Origin: Cryptomeria japonica | Lineage: Eukaryota > Streptophyta > Pinopsida > Cupressales > Cupressaceae | Direction: 5' to 3' | NCBI RefSeq assembly: GCF_030272615.1 | Contig: NC_081406.1 | Location: 190,397,891 to 190,461,890 of the forward strand | Length of the DNA stretch: 64,000 nt | In this document: positions 12,083-24,773 of the stretch, piece by piece | How positions within the stretch are numbered: the stretch's first letter is position 1 | How the letters are laid out: each line of letters begins with the position of its first letter | Notes under the pieces: model-generated | What the model was told of the DNA's origin: nothing | The model's input: the letters and a program-made list of their open reading frames with translations, nothing else | Databases searched by the model: none | Position numbers and translations under genes: made by a program

Positions 12083-12122
<40 letters not shown>
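11426..12122. repeat. duplicated block, copy 2 (partner at 3936-4582)
   Basis: Begins inside a CTAATTAGGACATGTGGCTTAGGGGG repeat unit and matches 3936 onward without visible difference up to the microsatellite (11803-12122), which is longer here. It lies inside the giant transposon, whereas copy 1 lies outside it. Confidence 0.9.
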
Positions 12123-12124
<2 letters not shown>

Positions 12125-12524
12125 AGAAACACATGAAAATCAAGAAGCACAAGATGTAGCCAATATATGACTTTTTAACTTCCCCAAGAGACCACCTAAA
12201 GGGGTTTATTTTTTATTTAACATGTGGGTGCATAAAAAGGCATCTTTTTTTTATGTAACCATTCAATAAATGTGAGTGCATGAATCTTCCCCTTCCTTGT
12301 GCTAATGCCTAGAAGGATATTTTTATGATGTTAGTATTATAAATGTTATAAAAGGTGTCCCTTCTTGAAAATTGCAATTGCCTTTGCACATAGGCCACAA
12401 ATAATGAATATTTTCAATCCCTATGGCCCCTTGGACACTTTCCTAGGTACTTGGAGACTGATAGATGCTTGAATTTATTTTTATTTACCTAACCTTAACT
12501 AAAATTTAAAGTAACAATACTTTT

Positions 12525-12591
<67 letters not shown>

Positions 12592-12800
12592 ATATATGTA
12601 TGTATGTGTGTGTGTGTGTAATGTGTTTCACAAACTTATTTCAGTATGTGTAGATTGCTTGACTTTATTATGGTATGTGCTTTAGTACATTTCATGGACA
12701 TTATGCTTTAGTACATTTTAGGACCTACATTATACTTATTTCATGGACATTATGATTTCTATATGTATGGACATTATGATTTCTAGTAATTTATTCTATG
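12123..12800. other. non-coding spacer with CATATA/TATGTA palindromic microsatellite
   Basis: 12528-12620 is an array of ATACAT units turning into GTATAT units, an inverted microsatellite that could fold. 12740-12800 (TTTCATGGACATTATGATTTCTAGT) is the left part of a segment repeated at 14211-14340. No gene. Confidence 0.6.
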
Positions 12801-14007
12801 TGTTGGCCATTTGGAGGAATTGATTATGTGTTGCATTGATGTCAATACTAGCTATTTTGGATGCTTTACAAACACCCTTCTGGTCCCGGTTGGTTGAGTG
12901 GTTTCTGGTTGGTTTGGATCCGGCATGATCCAGTATTCTCTGACATGATTTGGTTATGGAATTGGCTTACACATATTCACATTTAGTTAGTTGGTTTTGG
13001 TCTGGTGATCGGATGCTATCCTATTTGCTTGGAAGCTTTGTGGTTCTAGCGAGGGTTTCACCAACAGAGCTTTGATGAAGATCTTTGATGAATTGCATAA
13101 GTGGTGTTGGTGCAGCTTCTGGTATGGATTCAGGATGATGATGGTGATCATGTTTGAGACTTGCCAAATTGGGATCATTTCTTTAGCACGTGGACCTATA
13201 TTGGGTCCCGGTTGATCTAGGTTATGGACCAATTTAATGTAACGTGTGGATTGGACCTCTCCATGTGTTTCCGGGATGTCTTATGAGTTGGATATAATTT
13301 GTTTGGTCTTAGGATGACATGTTTTATAATTATGTAATTGGTTTATTGTCTGGTGGCCGACCTGATTGTTTATGGTTGAGGGTTTGTATATATATGATGT
13401 AAGATCTCATTGTAGATCATGATATATGGTCATGGTATGGGATATGGATATGTAATGTGCGAATAATGTAATATCATTCAGGCAGAGGATTTGGTCGATA
13501 ATTGGAGATCAAATTGGGTTTATGTAAGAGGATTTAGTCCTCTGGTATTGAGCTTAACCAAAACTATACTCAGGAATAGGAGATGTTATCTTTGCAGTTC
13601 ATTCCTTCTTCCAGATTGTAGTCTGGATTTCTATGTAGTTAGTGAGACTCCTTTTTTGATGAGCAGTGCGCTCTCGGCTGTTGGCCTTCCTGTAAGTGCA
13701 GGCTCCTCAATTGTAATTCACATACTAAAAAAGTATTATCTGATTGTGGGTAGGCTTCCCATCGTGGTTTTTCCCTTTACTGGGTTTTCCACGTATAAAT
13801 CTTGGTGTCATGTGGATGGTATTTATTCTCTGATTATTGTTTATGCTTAATTGGTTTAACTGCTATTCTGGTATTTGGTTTAAGCATTCCAATATTAATG
13901 TTTTGGGTTCCGGTATTCAAGTTTTAATTGCTAAATGTTCTGGTAATCTCTGACAACTGATTCACCCCCCCTCTCAGTTGTCTTCTAGTTATTTGAATTG
14001 TCTAACA
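12801..14007 (+). mobile_element. solo LTR, 1207 bp
   Basis: Starts TGTTGGCCATTTGG, ends TTGTCTAACA, and is flanked by the target duplication CTATG (12796-12800, 14008-14012). Near its 3' end are GGTTTTTCCC...GGGTTTTCCACGT (13766-13794) and ATTCACCCCCCCTCTCAGTTG. The stretch GCAGTGCGCTCTCGGCTGTTGGCCTTCCTG resembles GCAGTGTGCTCTAGGCAGTTGGCCTTC in the LTRs of element B, so the two families are related. The interrupted host sequence is recognisable because its uninterrupted duplicate lies at 14211. Confidence 0.92.
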
Positions 14008-15350
14008 CTATGTATGTATGGACTTTATAATATGTCTTCTTATGTATATGATTTATTGATTTCTAACAATGCTCATACCTTGATTACAAATGAAGCAATA
14101 AATAATAAACACATAAATTTAATACTATACACATTTAAATTAAATACATACACATTAAAACATTACAAATAAAGCAATTGATAGATTATAATTGTATGTG
14201 CTTTCTAAACTTACATTTCATGGATATTATGCTTTCTCTAGTACTTTGTTCTACATGTATGGACTTTATAATATGTCTTCTTATGTACACGTTTTATTGA
14301 TTTCTAACAATAATCCTTGATTACAAATGAAGCAATAAATAATAAACACATAAATTAAATGCTATACACATTTAAATTAAATATACACACATTAAAACAT
14401 AAAATGAAGCAATTTTGATAGATTATAATATATGTACACATATAATTAGTTAGTTCATTACAAACATGAAGCAATAAATAATATACATGTATATTAGATA
14501 ATATGTGTACATATTTAAATGAAATAATATACACACATTAGGACATGGATTAAGGGGATGAACTCATCCATGATTGCTCAAGGGGACCTAATTAGGATGA
14601 CTTAAGGGGATGAAACTAATTAGGACATGGCTTAAGGGGACAGACTAATTAGGACATGGCTTAAGGGGATGGACCTAATTGGGATGACTTAAGGGGATGA
14701 AACTAATTAGGACATGGCTTAAGGGGATATATCTTACAATTGAAGCAATTGATAGATTACAGATGAAACAATTAAAACATTACAAATGAAGCAAAATTGA
14801 TAGATTATAATATATATGTACACATATAAGTAGCTAGTTCATTATAAAAATGAAACAATAAATAACATACATGTATATTAGATAATATGTACACATTTAA
14901 ATTAGATAATATACACACACAAAGATCACAAATGAAGCAATATATTATAATATATACACATATATTATAAATGAAGCAATAAATAATATACACACATTAA
15001 GATTACAAATGAAGCAATAAATAATATACACATTCAAATTAAATAAAAATATGAAGAATAAATTATAGATCTATGATTCAATTTAACATTAAAAAGTTGA
15101 TCCACATCTTAAAAATAGAACTCAATGTTTAAAATTCATACACATTGTTAAAAAGTTCAATTTATCTAAGAAATAACATTAAAATTGATCCTCATCAAGA
15201 CAATTAGGTTCAAGATCTATATATTAGATCCTCATAGAGACAATTCTAGGTTGTAGGAGATGTGTGTAATAAAAAATGAGTTAATTATAATTAAATTAAA
15301 CATACATACTAAAAATAAAAATTAATTAAACATTCAACAAAAATTGATGC
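14008..15350. repeat. giant-transposon interior: tandem repeats and CTTAAGGGG array
   Basis: 14013-14170 repeats at 14235-14400 (TATGGACTTTATAATATGTCTTCTTATGTA..., then AAATGAAGCAATAAATAATA). 14543-14730 is an array of about seven degenerate units of roughly 30 bp, consensus TAATTAGGACATGGCTTAAGGGGATGAACC. 14740-15050 repeats the AATGAAGCAATAAATAATATACAC motif. Nothing coding seen. Confidence 0.75.
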
Positions 15351-15354
15351 TTAC

Positions 15355-15408
15355 CATTTTATTGGAATTCTTGATTTAGCTAAATTCACAAACTCATTAA
15401 CATGCCAC
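15355..15408 (-). pseudogene. candidate minus-strand exon interrupted by the LTR insertion
   Basis: With the LTR element at 15410-25913 and one CCACC copy removed, the minus strand reads GTTGTAG|GTGGCATG... to ...AAAATG|GTAAGC: a 54-base candidate exon with good splice signals (WHVNEFVNLAKSRIPIK in one frame). A similar GTTGTAG|GTGG junction occurs on the minus strand near 40112. It may be a leftover of a tandem duplication of the transposase-like gene's 3' part; no homology recognised. Confidence 0.3.
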
Positions 15409-15409
15409 C

Positions 15410-15826
15410 TGTACTTAGGGTTAAAATCATCATAATTAATCAGATTATAAGAGCGAATCACTAACTCTAATCTAATTAGAATTAATCCTAAATAACAATC
15501 TAATAATGCAAAACCAATTGAATAATGAACAAATGAATCTAATTAAGACTCCCTCAATCAATTTGACAAAGCTTCCATTTCTCTTCTCCTTAGTTGTTGT
15601 AGAATTGGCTCTCAGGTATTGCACTAATTTCCTACATAGATTATACAACTATTTCGAAGACTGCGATTCTAGCTTGATTGATAAAATGATGTTGTTTATA
15701 TAGATTTTCAACACAGAGGAGGTGAGAAATAGAACTCAAGTCCCTATTGATAGTAAACTTAGATTGATTGATCAGTGAACTAGTCATGATTGATTTGTTA
15801 ACTCATTTGATTGATCTGTTAACTCC
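15410..15826 (-). repeat. truncated LTR of the 15.4-25.9 kb element
   Basis: Matches 24774-25190 closely (GGTTAAAATCATCATAATTA, then AATGAACAAATGAAT..., to TTGATCTGTTAAC). The match ends at GTTAAC (15826), where LINE sequence begins. About 720 bases of this LTR are missing, consistent with a deletion joining LTR to LINE. Confidence 0.88.
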
Positions 15827-18462
15827 CTACTGATGGATCTGACAAGATAAAGTATTCCAAAGAGAATGTTTCTCATGAGGAGCTATTGGACCATAAATAT
15901 TAAAGAAGAGAAAAGATAAATCAAAATTTTCAATAAGAATAAGATACCAATTTGTCCCTTGGTTCAAGGTTTTTGCTTTGATTGTCTTGGGATTCCACAA
16001 GGTCAGAATACCACTGAAAGCCCCTACTGCAGGAACATGTATGAAATCCCATAAATTCCATTTTTTAAAAATCTTTTGAGAGGCTTCATCATTAAGCTTT
16101 GTTTCTTGTAATAAAATGATGCCTGCTTGGGAGGAATCCAACTGCTTCTTGATCTACCCCCTCTTGTCAGAGGCATTCAAATCTCTGACATTCCAAGATA
16201 TGATCCTCATTGCACCTGATAAGAACAACATGTTCTTCTCGATCTTGAGTGGGGTGAAAACTTGTCTACAATTGTAGATTGGATACTAGCTGTGATCTCT
16301 TCTTGGATTTTAAGAATCTTGGGTTTCCGACCTCTTTTTTTAGGTGTTTTAGATAACGAAGGAGTTGAAGAGACTGATTGAGCAAGAGAGAGATGTTGAG
16401 AAAAATTGAAGTCAAGCTGTGTGGGAGGTTGAAAGGGCTGATATGAATTATCTTCAGCCACAAGGTGATCAACATGACTAGATTCCAATAAGGGTGAAAA
16501 AATGGGTGGTGAAGTATTAAGAGTGAGAGGCATATCATCAACAGAAGGGACATCCTGAATGTCTGGGAATTCCTTGAGAGAAATTTCATGAATCGAGTTC
16601 GATGCAACATAGATAAGGATATCATGTGGCATTAATTTGATATTTGGATCATTCGATGAGGATCCAACAGTGGGAAGATTGTGACCAACCACATGGAACA
16701 GTTGGCAATTAAACATCAAGCTATGAACCCAATTATCCTTTGCATTATGTGAAAGAGAGATTTCCTGGAATTGAGAATCTGAGGGTCCCACAGAAGTTAA
16801 ACTCAGAAAAGAAGAAGTAAACTGGCTAAAGAGAGAGGAAGAAAATATGTTCTTGTACAACCAAACAACCAGGATTGAAGAGCAGTGGATCTTAAAAGAT
16901 ATATTCTTGTATCTACCCATAAATTTTTGCAGAGAACATGAACTAGAGATAACAACTTGGTATTGAGGAGAATTCTTCCAATTGGAGGGATTTGTTCTTT
17001 TTTCTGTTGGAAGTAAAACGTCTTCCATACAACCCGAATAAAATTGAGAAGGAATCAGAGAAAGAGGAGGATCTGCTCGAAATTGAGCAACCTGGAAATG
17101 TCTTGCAACATTATCAACATTATTTAGAGGTACAAGACTTTCTGATAAGCCGACTACACTTGTTGTCCCACTTGGTGTAGAAGAAGGAGATGCAATAGAC
17201 TGATAAAAGGATCATTTATGGAAATCAGTCACAAAATCTTTGCAAACCCTAATAGCATCAATAGTTGATCCTTGACACTGCGAGTTAAAATGACCCAATT
17301 TATCTATATGGTCATCAACCTCTCTGGTACCTTGTATGTAAATGTCTTGATTCCATTTCCCTATGGAGGAAGTCATTAAAATAGACTTGGGAAGTGACTT
17401 TGTGAGGTTTAACAATAGGCATACCCTGATGGTTAAATGGGAAAATTCATATGGGATAAGGTCATGCTTGATAAAAATACCCATTTGATTAGCCAAAATT
17501 TCCACAATATCTAGATCACGATACTCAAGCGAGAGCCCCGAGAGAGTAATCCAAAAAGGCATGAAAAGTGGGGGAGCTGGATCTAGACTAAAATTTGGAA
17601 CCCACGCCAAAGTGATAATACCAACACCCTTACAAAACTACCCCTTATATCTATGAACACAATTTCTATGTTCTTTGGAATTAAAAATGGCAATGAAAAA
17701 GAGAGATTGCTTATCCATAAAAAAAATATCCTTCAAGCCCAACCAATCTTGTTTAGCCCAAAATGAAAGTAGCATAAAGGAAATAGTAGAATGAAGTTTA
17801 CCAATGAGGGCTGTGGTGGATAACATATCTATTTGAGGCTGAATAAGGTGGTCTGACAAAATGATCTTATACACACCCTCAGATTTTCCTGATTCTCCAG
17901 TATTAGTAGCATCTGTGACCTTTGGCGAGACTGTAACCCAACTACCCTCTTTAGCTGTATCATTTGAAATTTGCCCATTACCTTCTACAACTGAATTTTG
18001 TGCTAGAGAATCAGGAAGAGATGTGCAAGGGGGTTTCTTTCTCCAGTTCTGTGTAACCTTTTTTGGTTTGAAGGGTGCTCCTTGGCGCAAATTATTTATT
18101 GGAAGATTGTTTGGGGTTGAAAGAAATTTGGGGTTTATCAAATGGGTATTGTTTGGCCAGGTCACATATGATGGAAGATTAACAGGATTAGCCTGCGACT
18201 CAGATAGAGAACAAGGTGACAACGATGGTGTCCCCTCACAAATGTCAAAGAGGGGCTGTGGTGTTCGATCTAGTCGGCGTTCAAAATGATGTCGCAGAAA
18301 TCTTCTTTCTCTCCCCTTACCCTGCAATCTGCTTGGAAACCGTTGGACTTCACCAAAAGAACGCCTATCCTCTGATATAACATCATGTAGCTGCCACAAA
18401 TCCTGCCTAACTCCCATGGGTCCAAGCCCTAGCAACCCTAGTTGTATGGATCGCCGCATCAC
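15827..18462 (-). pseudogene. LINE fragment: ORF1 (DUF4283-like) and start of endonuclease, RT missing
   Basis: Minus-strand L1-type LINE. ORF1 starts at about 18462 (MMRRSIQLGLLGLGPMG), has a Ser/Pro-rich region, then the DUF4283-type RNA-binding domain (about 17880-17280): STTALIGKLHSTISF, DKQSLFFIAIFNS, FMPFWITLSGLSLEYRDLD, followed by IFIKHDLIPYEF. A linker with a basic end (KTPKKRGRKPKILK) is at about 16340. ORF2 begins near 16200 with RDLNASDKRG-like sequence; the endonuclease has GIILLQETKLND and FSGILTLWNPKTIKA, and reaches FNIYGPIAPHEKHSLW, where it stops at 15827. The RT and 3' end are lost, so the 3' side was deleted rather than the 5' side, unusual for LINEs. Several stops. Confidence 0.8.
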
Positions 18463-21050
18463 TCAGGGTTAATCAATACCTTAAAATTTATCAAAATCTT
18501 GAATATGCTTTGACAATAATTTGAAAACAAAAGTAAAGAGTCAAAACTGTGATTCTGATGGGAGATAAAATGTCTTGTTCTACAAACTGCGATTCCAATG
18601 GAAATCAAAAGCGAGAACTTTTGTTGTTCCCACCAGGCGATCTCTGTTACCACCATCATTTGGCTTGTTATCTCCATCGTTTGGCAGAGGTTGTAAGTGT
18701 CGCCGCTGCCGCCCACCTTGCAAATCTTGTCGCCCACCCTGCAAGTCTCACCGCCTCCCGGGTGATGGGCGCAGAGCGGTTCGCAAGCTAGACAACTGTT
18801 GCCGCCCACCCTACAACTCCCGCCGCCCACTTTGCAGGTCTCGCCGCCTCTCGACCTCTCGTTTTAGGGTTTAGGGTTGCGACTGATTGTGTCTTTGCTT
18901 TGATATGTTTGATGTAATTTGATAATGTCTAGTTTCAGAAGTTTTGGACTCTGTTTAAGACTGACCTGTCTGGTTTCGAGTGTACCGATTCTGTTTAAGA
19001 CAAGATAATGATCACATTGATATGGATAGTTGATACGATTGATAAGACTTGTTCAGTTTGATTGCAGATGTTTGGTTTAAGATAATTATATCCTTTGTGA
19101 ACTTCATGCGAAGTGTTTGCTTGATAGCTACTAGGATATTTGATTCTTGCGAGACATGTTATTGCAAGTTTTCAATTGATTTTTTCAATGTTTTTGTATT
19201 TTGTGGATTGATATTTTGATTTTTTTGTGTTTTTGCCCCTTTCTAGCAATTGCGGTGGATTTTAGCAATTGCAACAGATTTTGATAGCAATTGCAATGAA
19301 TTTTAATAGCAGTTGTGGATAAATATTCTCAATTGTGTGGGATTTTAACATCAATTGCGGATTTCCATTTTCTTGGCTTGATTTTTCAATGTTTTTGTAT
19401 TTTTGATGTTTTTGATTTTTTGAATTTTTTATGTTTTTTGATATTTTTGATATTTTTTGGATTTTTTTGAAGTTTTTGGTATTGAAATTTTTGATGTTTT
19501 TGGTATTGATGAAACATGACCTGCCATTAATTGATAAAGATAAGACTAACTTGGACAAAATCCAACGGTCATACTGATTGATGTCATTGTTTTGATTTGT
19601 GTGATCATTGATAGGAATGTCTAGTTTGAAAGAGTGAGTACCCCGTATAAGACCGATCTGTCTAGTTTCGAGTGTACCCTTACTTGTATAAGACATGTTC
19701 ATGTTTGATAAAGTTTGATCGATAGATTGATTAACAAGACCTGTGATCATTTTGATTGTAGAATTTGAGAGTTTGTTTGTTATTTATTTGATTTGATGCA
19801 TGGCCCATGCTTTCTTGCTTTGATTTGCAGATTTTGATTTTTGATTTTAAGGCTTTTTTCAGGACATTTTTTGATTTTGGGGATTTTTTCATGACATTTT
19901 TTTTTAATTTTTAGAGATTTTTTCAGTTATGCCCCTAGTATGTAGACCTATGATGACATCATGATTTAGGCGATGCGTATGTAGACAATGAATATTTGAT
20001 ATGAGTTATGCTAATGCAGGATGCATGAAAAAAATGCAGTTCCTATTCAAACAAGGATGAGTGTGTGTGTCTTTCATTCTGAAATGCACTAATAGGATTA
20101 AAGGTGCAAAATGTTTCAGAGATAGGATTTCAATCCATTCTCAAAAGAATTAGACCATCCAACCTAACACACTATGTAACCAATATTTATGAATGGAGGC
20201 ACAAAAAAATTCTTCATCAATTCTTGAAACTTTGATCTTCTTTTGCTCATGTGTGTGTATTTGAGTTCATTCTGACTCTTATAACCATAAAAAAACCTTG
20301 GAATCCTATGTGGCTAGCTACGTGAGTTATTCTGACTTCAAAAGAATCCTAGATAGAGCCTCGTTGCCAGCAAGCTTTTAGGGCTCTGACGAGGTTATGC
20401 ACTGTAATCTCTCAAATATTGCTCCATTGCCAGCAGACGTCCATAGCCTTGATGGATTTATTTGCATGTTCCCATAGTCAAGCTTTTGTTGCACTTGTAT
20501 GCATGATATTTCAGTTATATATCTTTTCTCTTTTTTCTTTGAGATGGATATTGACATAACACTTTTTGCTTTTATTTTCTTGCCTTGATTTGTAAGTAAT
20601 GAAACCTACTTGAGTATGACAATTACAACGATGCTGAAGCAGAATATTGGATTTTTTACTATCCACATGACCAACTAGGTATCTGTAATGACTTAGAGCT
20701 TTTGATTAATGTGTGAGATATAACAATTGATAGATTTTGGGTAACACGACTTGATAGTGAAACTTCTACCTAACCAAGGATAAAGACTAACAAGGTGATG
20801 TTGAAGATAAATGACTAAAGACCTCCTAAAGAATTGATAAACACGTATCTAGGAAATGAGACAAATTTTGTTACTTTTAGTGCAGATAGGTAAATGCCTT
20901 AGACAATCATCATGTTTTTATTGATACAACTATATGAGAAAGCAATAATGATATGCAACTATATGTCGTGCAATGGTGATATGCAATGCAGTAAAGAAAT
21001 ATGCAAATGCAGTACTGAAAATTGAAATGAACCCACCTTTAGATGTAATA
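18463..21050. other. non-coding interior of the minus-strand LTR element
   Basis: 18670-18860 is GC-richer with CGCCGCC-type repeats (CACCGCCCACCCTGCAAGTC variants), perhaps the LINE 5' region. A motif TAAGAC.GA.CTGTCT.GTTTCGAGTGTACC occurs twice (about 18956-18990 and 19648-19680) in longer similar surroundings. TTTTTGATTTTT-type low complexity fills 19380-19500 and 19840-19930. No gene supported. Confidence 0.5.
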
Positions 21051-22750
21051 TCTTTTTAGGTGCATGTTGTTATTGAGTTGGTATGAACTTTGTGTAGATA
21101 ATTCATTGGTGTTTGTTTGAAGAGTTGGATGAACCTGTCTTTTTCAATAGAAAATTCAGCTATGAGTCTTTCATGTACAATTTCTGCTATAGCCTCCTTA
21201 TTTTCAAACCAGTCCAGTTGTGGCAGACCTTCTTGCCCCCAGTCTTTCAAGTGTGGGTGTATGAGGAAAATAGATTTTGGTTTCGAAGTTGTGAGTGAGT
21301 GGGTGTTATGCCTGTTTTTATTGATGTAGTTGAAGAGGATGATGAAACCAACTAGGTGTTGATCTCATTAGCTGGTGTTATGCTTGTTTCTGTCACTACC
21401 TTGGAATTTGATGATGGTGCACATACAATTGTTGATAAATTATTCTCTATAGTATGATCTAGATTGGTTATTTCATTGATGAGGGGTTCATGAATAACTT
21501 GTGTAGAGGCATTGGGATCATGAGGAAGACTAGGAGAAATGGTAGATTCATTTGAGAGGGAATCTTGTGAGAGAAATGGAGGATTATGACATGGAAATGA
21601 AGGGATTGAGGGATCTTGACAAGAATATGGAGAAATAATAAGATCTTGTTTTGGACATGAAGGTGAAGAGATACTTCAATCTTGACTTGGAAAGAGATCA
21701 TTAGGAAGGATGGAAGGGATGTCCCGATCTTGCTTAGGAGTTGGATGTTGGATGGAACTTGAAAGAACATCTTGCTCTTGAGAAACAAGGGTGTTATTAT
21801 GAGTGATATAGAAAAGAATGAGGGGATCATCATAAGATTCTTGATAGGTGGAGTCTTCATCAAAAATTGGGTAGGATGAAAAGGTTTGTTCTTGATCTTG
21901 ATTTATTTTATGTCTGATTTCTTCTGATTTTGGATTGTCCTCCTGACGTGGGGAAGGAGTTTGGATATTCATGGGAGATTCTTGGAAGGTTTCAACATTT
22001 TGACTTGATGAGAAAGGATTTTGAATGAAATTATCTGAATCATGACTTGGATTAGATTGGATTTGTGCTATGGATACCCCTTGGGGGGTTGTGTTATTGG
22101 ATAGAGATGGTGGTCTTGTGTAACTTAAAGGGATGATGAAATGGTGGATAGATATGATTGATTTATTTTTTGGTTGAAAGGGATTTGCTTTTTGTTGAAA
22201 GGAGTATGATTTTGGGTGAAAAAGGTTTGATTTTGGTTGAATGAATTTTGATTTGGACTTTGGTTGAAAGGGGTTTGATTTTGGTTGAAAGAGGTTTGAA
22301 TGTTGGGTTGGTGTGAATTTTGATTTGGACTTTGATTGAATGGGGTTTGATTTTGATTGAAAGAGGTTTGATTTTGGTTGAAAAAGGTTTGGTTTTGGTT
22401 GAAAGAGGTACTTTGAATGTTGGGTTGATATGATTGGTATGATAGATATGTTGGGTTGAAAGAAGGTTGACATGACTCTAATGTTGGTTGAACTAAGGTA
22501 GGAATGATTTTGTTGAAGAATGAAGGTTGGCATGTTTGAATGGTCTCACAAGAAAAATAAGGTTGGCCTAATAATGATTCCCTCATGGTTATCACCTCCC
22601 TCATCATATTTTCTAACCAACCCCTATGGTTGCTAGGACTAGTCATGTCTCTCATTTGTTGTTGCAAAGTATTGATTTGTTGAGCTAAGATTTGTATGGA
22701 TGGTGATGGAATAGGAATGGAAGGGATGAATTATTCACCTTCCCTACAAA
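21050..22750 (-). pseudogene. gag-like protein remnant with Asn/Gln/Phe repeats
   Basis: On the minus strand, from about 22740: PSPSIQILAQQINTLQQQMR, then NMMREVITMRESLLGQPYF, then about a dozen FNQNQTPFNQ-type repeats (22440-22180), then a Gln/Ser/Pro-rich acidic region (to about 21680), and near 21250 KDWGQEGLPQLDWFENK followed by AEFSIEKDRFIQLFKQTP. Several stops and frame changes. The position just downstream of the presumed 5' LTR and primer site suggests gag; low-complexity Gln-rich gag proteins occur in some plant Gypsy elements. No CCHC motif or protease seen. Confidence 0.45.
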
Positions 22751-24131
22751 ATGCATAACACCAATCCATGATGTTTGGTTGATTGGTTTGGATCTAGGAT
22801 CACAACATGTAAGATGTTTTCTCCATTTCTTGAATGTTTGATTTTGATTTTGATTTTGATGTTGATGTTGATGTAGACACTTGATCTTGTTGTAGGTGTT
22901 TTGATCTTGTTGATGTTGAAACTCGACTTTGTTGAGGGTTTTGATCTTGTTGATGTTGATGTTGCAAAGACACAGTAGCAAGCAAAAAAAACAATCTAAA
23001 CTAAACAAAGAGAGCACTTGTTTACAGGATTTTTTCACATCCTCATGAATGTTGAGATCTTTTTCAAGACCCCATTTTATTTTCGATAGTATTTTGGCAA
23101 TTCGATAGCACATCAAGTAGACTCTCCTAAAGACAAAAGGTCACAAGTATTATGACAACCCACATCTTGATACTCCGTCAGCTCAAACAACCTTGTCACA
23201 CCCTAGGGTGTGCCCGTTTTTTGCCCTTTTCTTGGAAATTAGACCAAAGAAGATTGCTCCTCAATTGGCCCACTATCCTAGGAGTTATATGGTGTGTGTC
23301 TCCCCACCCTTGCACTGTGATAATCCAAGATAAGGTGTTTAGAAAGGGTTCTGTTTGAGTGGTCACAATCAACAGTGTTTTACACTTTGTTGAGGGAGGT
23401 TTCCTAGTCTATAGAGGTTACGCTCTACAGATTTTAATGTACCGTATAGGCATTGAGGGACACATAACGCCGTTGTGACAACATGTAACACTTGTCGCAT
23501 ATGATTTTCATCACATATGAATTTATTTAGAGTGGCTTGGATTACTTGGCTTTAGTCGTAGCCACTTAGATCGTTCCCCTCTCACTGGCCTTAATGGCGC
23601 CCTAAGGGCAACTAGGGAGGGCAGACCTTCTAAAGGATGTAAGTACAAAAATTTACTGAAAGCATAAAATAAGAGAGTCTGGTTTTCTGATCACCCATTG
23701 AAGGGGAGAGCATAATACCTATCCCTTCGAAGACACGAAAAACAAAATTCTTTTTATCCTTCCATTGCAATGATTTTCTATTCTAAGTGGAGATGTTGCT
23801 CCACACAAACATGGTGTTCATTTTTAACTTTCATAGAAATTTGTGAAAGAACATGAAAGAATTTGATTTTTTTCTTTTTAAAAGCACCAAAAGAAGTTCT
23901 CTACTCTAACCCTGCAAGAAAATAACATTACTAGACACATGGTGGGCTATCCAGCGTAATTTCCTTCCTTTAGTTACAAAAATCTGCTTCATTGTTTATC
24001 AATGATCTGTTATAAAATAGAACACTAAAAGACTAGAATTTAAGAAAAATGAAAGAATAGAGAGGTTTTTGTTTTTTTTAACATGAGGAACTTGCTAATA
24101 ATGGAAACTGCCAAAAATAAACTTTCTAGAA
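22751..24131. other. non-coding 5' interior of the minus-strand LTR element
   Basis: 22840-22975 has CAACATCAACATCAA-type (His/Gln) repeats, possibly the N-terminal part of the gag-like protein. The rest (23100-24100) has no coding structure I can recognise. Confidence 0.45.
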
Positions 24132-24741
24132 ATGGAAATGTTTTCAGAAACAAAAACTTGCCAAAAATGGAAACTTTCCAAAAATGAAAACCTGCAAAAA
24201 ATGGAAACTTTTCAGAAATGGAAACCTACCAAAAATGAAAACTTTCTAGAAGTGGAAACCTGCCAAAAACAAAAACTTACAAAAATGGAAACTTGCCAAA
24301 AAATGGAAACTTTCTAGAAATGGAAACCTGCCAAAAAATAAAAACTTTCCAAAAATGAAAACCTGCCAAAAATGGAAACTTTTCAGAAGTGGAAACCTGC
24401 AAAAAATGGAAAATTTCTAGCAATGGAAACCTTCCAAAAATAGAAACTTTCAAAAAACGCAAACTTGCCAAAATGGAAACTTTTCAGAAATGGAAACCTG
24501 CAAAAAATGGAAACTTTCAAAAAACAAAAACCTACAAAAATGGAAACTTTCCAGAAATGGAAACCTACCAAAAACGGAAACTTTCCATAAACGAAAACCT
24601 ACCAAAAACAAAAAACTTTCCATAAATGGAAACATGCCAAAAACGAAATTTTTTCAAAAATGGAAACCTGCCAAAAATGGAAGCTTTTCAAAAATGGAAA
24701 CCTGCCATAAATGGAAACTTGCAGGCATACACAACATTTGA
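24132..24741. repeat. minisatellite ATGGAAACTTTCCAGAAATGGAAACCTGCCAAAA
   Basis: About 610 bases of degenerate units built on AATGGAAAC(T/C)T, alternating TTTCCAGA and GCCAAAA, period about 34 (17 x 2). It sits between the presumed 5' LTR and gag of a minus-strand element. All plus frames look open (MET..KW..) only because the unit lacks stops. Confidence 0.9.
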
Positions 24742-24773
24742 AATTGCTGGTAGTTCACGTTGGGTTCACCAAA

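Noticed and set aside
11765-12152. Same type of Tyr/Ile-rich frames
   Set aside because: Microsatellite of the duplicated block, no coding signal.
18862-18878. TTTAGGGTTTAGGG, plant telomere-like
   Set aside because: Only two units; no array.
19262-19750. 162-codon minus-strand frame rich in Asn, Lys, Ile
   Set aside because: Low-complexity TTTTTGATTTTT sequence; no domain and no conserved context.
24132-24741. Plus-strand frames of MET.KW.L repeats
   Set aside because: Minisatellite with a stop-free unit; on the strand opposite to the element's sense.
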